Shown here piece by piece: positions 56,010 through 64,000 of a DNA stretch of 64,000 nucleotides (within the stretch, counting starts at the first letter, position 1; every line of letters starts with the position of its first letter). The notes beneath the pieces were generated by a model, which was not told the DNA's origin, did no database searches, and was given only the letters and a program-made list of their open reading frames with translations. A program made the position numbers and the translations under genes. Source of the stretch: Xiphophorus maculatus (taxonomy: Eukaryota; Chordata; Actinopteri; Cyprinodontiformes; Poeciliidae); the NCBI RefSeq assembly GCF_002775205.1, contig NC_036454.1, positions 6,205,882 to 6,269,881 of the forward strand, given 5' to 3'.

Positions 56010-57004
56010 TGTGAATAAAACTTTTGTTTCATTTCTGGGGAACAAAACTGTTTTATCTGAATAAAGTTCAGCATGATATTCCTATGTTGTTAAAATTTGT
56101 GTAAATAGTTGGAGCAAATTAACAAGACACCTTCAGGCATCATAAAACTCATTGGAGCCCCCCTTTCCCTAACATAACCACTGGATCACATATTTGGGTA
56201 AAAAAACAGAAGAGTTACTGTATTATAAAATCATGAATGCAGAATTTGTTATGGCTAAAAAAGCATGTTCTTTCATTTTAAATCTGCTGATTATAAGCAT
56301 GAAGGTGCCTGAATAGAAGATTTTACGGACACTAAAAGGATTCAAATCAGATCCATATCACGGGTTCTGTTATGACTAAAGCAGCTAAAAATCTGTTGCG
56401 GCCTTTAGTTGCCTGTGCCTTTGATAAAAATGTTGTTGGGTATTTTAATGTTTTTTGTTGTCATGGCTATTTGTTTATAATAACATCATTGAGTCTTTTG
56501 GCTGGGTATTCAGAATATATTTGTCACTGGTCAAACCGTTTAGACTCAAACCCCCTCCAAACATGATGTAATATTACAGATCACAGATAATTAAGACATA
56601 ATGAATATCCATAGATAAAAAGAAACACATCAATCTCACCACTGCTCTTTATGTGCTGCCAAGATGAGTTCTTTCTGGCAGCCATAAACCCGTCACCAGA
56701 GCATCAAAAAGTTTGGTTATTGTTAACCTCAGTGGAGTTTTTGAGAATAAGAGAGATAACCTCTGAAAACTGACTGTAAATGTAAAATTAGTGCTTCCCA
56801 TTTACTAAATCAGGGACAGGAAAAATAGCAAGCCAACTTTAAAACTGACAAACAGATTAGAGAATGATCATGCATTCGTTGACACATTAAAAAGTATATT
56901 ACATGACAGTAAATGTCATTACAATACTTACTTTTTTTTGCTGCCAATCTGAAATGATCTCTCAAAATACATATGTATTTTCACGTCATCAAAAGCAACA
57001 TAAA
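56010..57004. other. Intergenic, nothing recognised
   Basis: AT-rich sequence between the Tc1 relic and the SINE. No exon or RNA gene is seen. Confidence 0.35.
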
Positions 57005-57206
57005 GGGCGTGCCGTGGTGGCGTAGCGGTTAACGCGACCCGTATTTGGAGGCCTTCAGTCCTTGACGCGGCTGTCGACTCCCGGACCCGACGACATTTGC
57101 CGCATGTCTTCCCCCCTCTCCTTCCCCGTTTCCTGTCAGCCTGCTATCATATAAGGGACACTAGAGCCCACAAAAGACCCCCTGGAGGGGTAAAAAAAAT
57201 AAAAAT
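57005..57206 (+). mobile_element. Full-length tRNA-derived SINE (copy 3)
   Basis: The head gggcgtgccgtggtggcgta then gcggttaac contains the A-box. ctgtcgactcccgg lies in the B-box region. The body shares gccgcatgtcttcccccctc, ataagggacactagagccca and ccccctggaggggt with copies 1 and 2, and it ends in an A-rich tail. Perfect 14-bp target duplications, aaaagcaacataaa, flank it at 56991-57004 and 57207-57220. An internal 5-8 bp difference in the B-box region (cagtccttgacgcgg) distinguishes it from copy 2. Confidence 0.92.
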
Positions 57207-57220
57207 AAAAGCAACATAAA

Positions 57221-58800
57221 CATGTGATATTACTACTGGAGTGTTCAAATAAATACATAGTGGCTTTCTGATTAAATGTCAGAGTTGTGAGGCTTAAATA
57301 AATATGACAAATCTTTCCCAATTTTTTTTTGTCATCGGTGTGACATTTATTCAGTACAGTTTGTCTACAAGTAGATCTATATTGGGAGGGTGTAAAATAT
57401 GGATTAAGTAGATCAAAAACTAATACTTTGTAGAAACGCTTTCTGATTCAATTTCACAATTTAGAACATAGGGAAAATATGAGACCACAATGACAAAAAA
57501 AATCGACATGGTTTTCCAAAACTGATGAAGGAAATGCAAGACTGAAACAACACTGAAACATCTGACGCAATATCCAACAAGTACTCGTTGTGCTCGTTAT
57601 GTGACAACAATCTCCTGTTTTCTTTATAGGTTTTTTGCTGAAGTGGATTAAAACCGTTCCAAATACAACATGTTCGGACTGTTAGAAAGCAGAAGATAAA
57701 GAGGGATTTTAGCTTTCAACACCACATGGAGTCCAAATCAATAAAAAAGTGGCTTTCATTGAAATAAATCAAAGTTTTGGAATGGCCTATCCAAAGTTTA
57801 AACCTAAATCCAATGTGAAAGGAGCTGAAAGAAGACTATTGACAAGAGATGTTCACAGTCTCATAGACTTGAAAAATTTTGGAACGACAAAATAGCTAAA
57901 TATTTCCAAGTCAAGATGTCGGATGCTGATAGACAAACCTAGAAATTGAATTTAAAGCTGGTTAACTTTGTGCATAGTTATATATCCGGACTGCTTTTGA
58001 TTTTTAAATTTTGCCTTTATCATAATCTTTTTGATTTTCTCCATAAAAAATGTATATTTAACAGAGGTTTGAAAACGTTTTCCATCCATTGTCGTCTGAA
58101 ATGGCTGGACAAACCTCAAGTATGTTTAAGTTCTGGTCCAAATGTGTCATAAACCACTCCCCCTTTTAATGCTCATTGATTGATCAGTTTGTGTGGGAGT
58201 TCTTTTGATTTATTTAGTTTTAAATGCAAACTGTTTGATGGGACATAAAGAGAGAATTGTAAAAATTATTCATAATGAAGTCTATAAACCACATGCTCTT
58301 TGCTTTCCGTCTTATATGTACTTTTTTTCAGTTTGCCAATGAATTGTTAGTTTTTTGTGCTCTACAATGCTAAAAACATATCTGGAAGAACACAATAATT
58401 CTACCTTTAAGATAATTTAAAAAAAAGGCTGGGCTAACCTATTAGCCACACATGCAGAACCTCTCATTGGAAGAACAAGTATTTGAATACCCAGATACTT
58501 TCTGAATCATCCTAGCTGTGCATTCCCAACATAACCTTCAGCTTAACCTTGCATATGACAGCAGTGAGGACTCACTAATAGAATTAAATTGCACACACCC
58601 TGCAAAGAAATACATGCATGTGAAAGAAATGTTGCATCTTATTTATTCACCTTAAGTAAAGCTGCCAAACTGTCAGAGTCGGAATGCTGTGTGTTGAAGT
58701 GCCAAGGTTTATCTGGAGAGAGAAAAAAGAAAAGAAGAAAATTACGTTAACTTCGGCGGACCACAAGGAATGTGGCCAAGCAGCATGTACAGACAAGCAC
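57221..58800. other. Intergenic, nothing firmly recognised
   Basis: No gene is supported. AT-rich. Around 57420-57900 the text tgacgcaatatccaac, ggagtccaaatcaataaaaa and ggaatggcctatccaaagtt then taaacctaaatccaatgtga resembles a decayed transposase-associated repeat, but no frame is conserved. Confidence 0.3.
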
Positions 58801-58810
58801 AAAGAGTGAA

Positions 58811-58860
58811 CACACACACACACGCCTGCACACCCACACACACACACACACACACACACA
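58811..58860. repeat. (CA)n microsatellite
   Basis: Interrupted CA array; the longest pure run is about 13 units at 58835-58860. It produces the Val/Cys- and Thr/His-rich spurious ORFs on both strands. Confidence 0.95.
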
Positions 58861-58869
58861 GGGAAAGAA

Positions 58870-61800
58870 AGCAAATGAGACAAAGGAAGCCTATCATGCT
58901 GCAAAGCATTTTCAAATGGACACACAGTAGTTTATATTCATTCTGGCCCACAGTCTTCTCTTTGTGACGACAGACCCATTTACACACACTAAATCCCTCC
59001 CGTAAATAGAGAATACAGCAGAAGAAGAAGAACTCGGCTCCATATTTAAGTCCAAGAATAAACTAAAAATCAGACAGGTTAAAGAAGCACATATGCAATT
59101 ATTTTCATTGTTGTTTTTTGTCTAAAAATTGTCCATCTTCTTGTCGGCTCTGGAATACACTAATTTGCTTATTCACCTACATCTTTTTTGTGAGAGGCAA
59201 CCAGATTTTTACATATCTTCTGGTGTTTTAAAAAGTTTGGGTTAAAACACCTAAGCAAGGCGAGTAAAAACCAGGCCCACAGCATTATAGATCCTCTACC
59301 ATTCCTGACAGTTAACATTAGGTTTACATGCAGCCGGCCTATAGATCTAATTATTATTACAGAAACTTGGTGACCCCCTTACGGTATTCTTTGCTCTAGT
59401 GTCATAACAGCATGTTTTGGAGATTTTTTTTAACCCCACTTGTCCTCCTCACTGTGCGTCGTGGCAAATTAAACTTGACTGCTTGTGTAGCCTTGCTAGT
59501 CAGTTACTGTCACAGGCAGGTAGAATAAATTTGGAAATAAAGTTGCAACATATTCAACAATAAAATATAAGAAAATGACAGGTGGCATGTAGGATAGCAA
59601 AACTGTAAAATGTGTACTGCAACAGCAGGATGTGACAAGGACAGAATGATAACCAGGAGCTTAAATTCAAAGAAAGGTGATTACCTGAACGATTACAGTG
59701 GTGTAGCACAGCTGTTAAGGAAGCAGATTGGGGTAATCAATCCAAAATATTGATATTGATTGATGTTACCATGGTAATGTTGATACTTTAGTTTCAGATT
59801 CCGTCTTGAAATTTTAGTTAATTTTTGTATTGCAGTTTCTCAACTCTATCTCAGAAAAGATTATGTTTTTATTTGCTCTCAAATAATTATTTGCATTTAA
59901 TTTATTTAGGAGAAATGCACATGAACCATGTTAATATGTTATTTAAGTTATTTAATTTTGTACTCTACTATAACTTTGTCAAATTGTGTCTGAGGTTTGA
60001 ACAGAATAATTCAAAGGCAAAAGCAAAAAAACACCTAAAGGTCAGAAGTTTAAATAAAACTGTACTTATGAAAAGCAAAATATGCAGTATTACATGCCTT
60101 CACAAGAAACTCAGTTACTGAAGAAAACGAGTCAATTTCCCTTAAATGGAGAGTAAACAAACCTTTTGCCAGCAAAGCAATATAAGAGATCAACTGTCAG
60201 AGCATTCTGATTAATATTTCATCAACTACTGTCAATGTAAATTTGCAAAAATAAGATAAAACACGGGACTGTCCACACAGACCAGGATTTATTCTGGCAA
60301 ATTTTTGACTTTCTTTTATTATTTGTGGCATTGTTTTTATCTGCAAACCCAAAAATCTCTGTTATGTTTTTATCAGCTGCTTGGCAGCAGTAGGTGTCCA
60401 GCCGCGCCCGGTGGTGGATCTGAAAATGCCATCTGGACAATGGCCTGACTGATGCACACTGGACATGTGCAAAGCAAGCCCACCCGATGGTGCACACTAA
60501 ATGACGTGGTTAAAACCACAAGGGAACAAAAGGTGGAAAAAAACCAAAATAGAGAAACGCAGGGATTGTTGTAACAATGAACAACAAACAGAACACAGAC
60601 AAAACTAAACCTAAAATTACAGAACTTTGTATTTATTTATCTGGCTGTATCTAACTGCAGTAACCCATGATACGGGATGTTAAGTGAATTTGATCTGTGA
60701 TTTTTGTGTCAGTATTCCTAGATGTAAAGTTTCTCAGTTTTTTGGGGGTTGGTTTTTGTTTTACAAAACACGTGTTGACTTGGAGAGATCCCTCAGGAAT
60801 TTAAAGCTTGACTACCAACTAACCCATCTCTGCTCTCCTTCACAGGGATGCTATGTCTTTTTACACATTACAACCTTATTTATACATTCACCATTCATGC
60901 ACACCATACTCTGCTGATTTAATGGACTTTCCCAATTCATACTTAGAACTGTGATTTCTTACTTAATTTGGACTAAATGAACTACCGGTAACTGTATAGC
61001 GCTTGCACACATCGTGTGTCTTGCTTTTTGTTATGACCTTTGAGTCAGGTCATAAAAAAATTTTCGAAGAGGAAATGTGACACCATAATTACAGCTGCAC
61101 CTTCATCTTTCAGAGATTGAAGGGATGAACTAAAGAGATGGATTCGATTTCATCTGCTGGCATATTTAGCTACTTTTTCAACTCCTCTACTATAGCCAAA
61201 GAACTTAATTGTTTTAAACTTGAGCTGTTGACTTCTATGCTTTTAAATTGCTAAGAGCACATTTAGAAACTAAGATAACTGGAACCACTGACTTACTGCC
61301 AATCAGAATATGATCTAACTGCCATTTTTGAAATCTAAAATAGTTCCTGATCAGCTCTCAGTTGTTGTTATTCATCCTTTTTAGAAGACTTTTGGATATA
61401 GTCGTGCTAGTTGTGTGTGGATGCAGTAGATTTGGACAGCTTAAATAAAGTCGTGCACACATTGTATAATAATTTTAGATTCCTTTTCTTTTTTCATTGC
61501 CTATAGGATAAATAATGCATACCCAGAGTGACAACTAACTGTTATGCAGCAGTGATATTTTAGAAATGTTGGACAACTTGGGTATCATCTTTGTAAACTG
61601 CCAAGTAAATACTGCCTCAGTTTAAGAAACATCGTCTCTTCGAGACAGTCTTTCAGATCAGTAAAAGGAAAGCTTTCAGCAGCCAGTATACCTCAAGGCC
61701 ATGCACTTACATTTCTCAAAAGGGCACACGTCAGGCTGGATTACTTTCCCATTGCGCCTCATTTCAACCAGCTTGGTTTTGGCAAAATAAAGGTTGAGCC

Positions 61801-61920
61801 CTCTTATTTATTTATTTATTTTTTTCACTCTCCAGGATTGGTGAGATCATCACTGGGAGTCTATTTTTGGGATAAGTGGCTGCTTTTGGCTTGGAAAAGC
61901 TCATTCACAGCGCTGGGTAG
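58870..61920. other. Intergenic, nothing firmly recognised
   Basis: No coding exon is supported. A higher-complexity, CpG-bearing patch at about 60380-60500 (gtccagccgcgcccggtggt) and another at 61650-61800 could be regulatory. An interrupted tttatttatttattt run is at about 61805-61822. Confidence 0.35.
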
Positions 61921-61932
61921 CGCTTATTTGAA

Positions 61933-61946
61933 ACACCAGAGGGCGC
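61933..61946 (+). promoter_or_regulatory. CTCF-like motif
   Basis: acaccagagggcgc, continuing ctg, matches CCASYAGRKGGCRS at 13 of 14 positions, including the core AGRGGGCGC. It lies about 1.7 kb upstream of the putative promoter at the right edge. Motif only. Confidence 0.35.
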
Positions 61947-61949
61947 TGT

Positions 61950-63640
61950 TTCCCCCACAGATCAGATTCAGTGCATGGGAAAGAAAAGAGAAAACATCAA
62001 GCAGGCATGCGTGAAAGACAAGACATATAGGTGTTATTTATTATTTATAATCATATTTTATGTTACTATTTAAAAAGGTGTATCTGAAACCGAAACCGCT
62101 TTTGAATCATAGTTGTCTTTAAAGTCTAAGATAAACATTTCATTGAACCAGTTAAGGAGTAGACAATATGTTTTATGATTAGTGGATTCTTTGATTAGTA
62201 GCAGGAACAAACAGGTCATTATCTCCCAAAGAAATGCTAGTATGTTTCCTGTTTTGTCCTCATCTGGTATTTTTCCTTCTAATCTGTTTTGCTGCTGCTG
62301 CAATGAAAGAATCATGTGCAAATTCTTCACATACATTCCCCCCTTTTCATTTCTGTGTCTTTTAAAAAGCGTTGCTTAGGTGCTTTAACTGATTGTCTGA
62401 GAATTGACTGTATAGCTGACACAGCAGGGGGTTCCAGATATAATGGACCTTGATTAGTTTGAGTCCTCACCAAGACTCAAAAGCTGAGAGAGAAATGCAT
62501 GTGTTATAATTATTATTCTCCATTACAATGACCTACATTTGCTGCTTTGATTTGATGGTGTGACTCTTTTGGATACACCTCTTCGATTGATGGCTAACTC
62601 AAATAGCCAAAATCAACCAACTGAGTGCAATTCGATGTCTAGTCTTCTTGCAAATATTCCGTCTGAAACTGGAAGAAAGGCGATTTGAACATAGCACTGT
62701 TTAAACCCCCCTTGGCTGATCTGAAGATTTCAGATTTCTATTGAATTTTCACACAAAAACATTTGAGGTTTACAGAAAACGGTCTGAAAAAGAGAAAGTA
62801 TCCAGTTGAATGAACGAAAAATGCATTGCTGACGTCAGAGACCAGAGGAGAACGGAAAAACTGGTGGAAGACGATAAAAATGTAATGGTAGCTCAACTTA
62901 CGATGCGTTAAGACCAAGGTATGTTAAATGCCGTCTCTGAAAGTAACAACAAAAGAAGCTTAAGATAAGTCACAGCAGTAAACCTTAGCGCATTTTGGAT
63001 CCCTTAGTAGTACCTTTAAAACCACAGCATACCAGTACCCAACTTCTTCAAGTTATGCCACAGAGCTCAGATAATCTCAAATTGGTCTCTTGAGCTCTTT
63101 AAAAAAAAAATTTTTTATAGTTATAAATTCTTTCTTTTGCAACTTATGTGATTGTATTAAGTGGTAAAGTGGACATAGACACAGGTGGGTCACATGTAAA
63201 ATACAATTTTTTTACTTTGTGACAAAGAATTTTACAGTCCATCTGCATTGATTTACATTTAACAATATCAAGGATCATAAGAGATAGTAAAAAACATATT
63301 TGTATTCATGAACAAGTGAGCATTTTCGGTCTTTTGGAGTCTCTTGCTCATACCTTAAGCCCAGTGTTGCCTTTGTGTGAAACATCTATGCATACAATAT
63401 TACATCAGTAACCAAAATATGATAATAATAGTATATTTTATTTCAAAAACCCTAGGTCACGTTACAAAAACAGTACATAAACAAAAATAGCTAAAAACAA
63501 AGCAAACAATTATATATAAAGACAAGTCACATGACAACAGTTAAGGGCTGAAAACCTTTGACCTACTTATCTGATTGTTAGGATTTACAGTGATTGAAAT
63601 TTCACTATCAGGTTATTTCTGAATGAAGATTTTTTTAAAT
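61950..63640. other. Intergenic, upstream of the right-edge promoter
   Basis: Mostly AT-rich with no exon recognised. A CRE-like gctgacgtcag sits near 62830. No clear repeat ends are seen. Confidence 0.35.
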
Positions 63641-63649
63641 CCCTCTTTG

Positions 63650-64000
63650 CTTGAACCTGCAGCTTGTTGCACCGCAGCTCCCCCCTCCCCAAACTCCGCA
63701 CCTCCACCCTCTTTCCTCTCTCCACCTCCCACTCCTCCTCCTCCCAGCTCCACTCTGCTGTCTCTTTAGCGCTGCAGGTTGAATCCATTGCCCCTATTTC
63801 CTGTCACATGGCGTGGAAATAGGATCCCTGGTTTCTACTATCTGCTCTGGTCTCCGCGGTGTCAGAGTTGTATTGTAGCTGAACTACCTGCCGTGACGCT
63901 CAGACACTTTTTTCTTGAAGCGACTCTTGCCTAGACTCCTGCCAGCCAAGCAAGCAGCGAGCCAAGCAAGCCGGTCGCCAGCGTGCGCATCAGGCTGTAC
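63650..64000 (+). promoter_or_regulatory. Putative promoter and 5'UTR of a gene beyond the right edge
   Basis: Base composition shifts sharply: a C/T-rich tract (gcagctcccccctcccca to ccacctcccactcctcctcc, about 63675-63750) is followed by CpG-containing sequence (ctccgcggtgtcag, ctgccgtgacgctcag, ccggtcgccagcgtgcgcat) that runs to the end of the window. Direct repeats of gccaagcaagc occur at the end. There is no ORF in the last ~200 bp, which fits a 5'UTR. The orientation is inferred from the pyrimidine-rich tract preceding the CpG-rich part. The gene itself is not visible. Confidence 0.4.

Noticed and set aside
58647-58987. Cys/Val-rich ORFs resembling a small secreted Cys-rich protein
   Set aside because: Produced by the (CA)n microsatellite.
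1-64000. A defence, toxin or other novel multi-gene system
   Set aside because: No gene cluster with shared function is visible. The three recognisable genes belong to known vertebrate families with unrelated roles.

Overview
This window is a piece of a teleost fish nuclear genome. It is AT-rich and intron-bearing, with vertebrate-type spliced genes. Its repeats are of the fish kind: Tc1/mariner elements with Sleeping-Beauty-type ends, a tRNA-derived SINE, solo LTRs and foldback MITEs. Nothing bacterial, no CRISPR array and no structural RNA gene was found. The species cannot be named from the sequence alone.

Left part (1-13 kb). A spliced terminal coding exon at 1258-1469 (+) seems to be the 3' end of a gene that enters from the left; I cannot name it. 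About 6 kb of repeat-rich, non-coding sequence follows and may include a long 3'UTR ending at an AATAAA near 6183. Two minus-strand genes come next. The first is an uninterrupted TRIM35/NF7-like RING E3 ligase (7683-9092, 469 aa, RING, B-box, coiled coil, PRY-SPRY). The second is a four-exon DHRS13-like short-chain dehydrogenase/reductase (10647-12857, 308 aa). A SINE makes up most of the second DHRS13-like intron.

Middle part (13-36 kb). A divergently transcribed plus-strand gene was reconstructed splice site by splice site: 14 exons, 813 codons, all phases consistent, from 15707 to 35570. Its order is signal peptide, reduced somatomedin-B-like segment, AMOP, VWD, Sushi/CCP, one membrane span and a short basic tail, which identifies it as SUSD2. 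Its GDPH-equivalent self-cleavage motif reads GNLH. Introns carry a MITE, an antisense solo LTR, other repeats and at least two non-repetitive islands that look regulatory.

Right part (36-64 kb). This is a gene desert. I found no convincing multi-exon gene, only one isolated exon-like ORF (46252-46458). The desert holds repeats (a solo LTR with a 5-bp target duplication, decayed Tc1 elements, a SINE with a 14-bp duplication, a degenerate minisatellite), several short-loop near-perfect hairpins, and high-complexity islands that resemble conserved non-coding elements. The last ~350 bp are GC-richer and look like the promoter and 5'UTR of a plus-strand gene beyond the window.

The three named genes do not form a shared pathway: a cytosolic E3 ligase, a membrane-anchored SDR and a cell-surface adhesion protein. 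I found no clearly new biological system. The best leads are the altered SUSD2 cleavage motif, the precisely bounded insertions, and the hairpin cluster.
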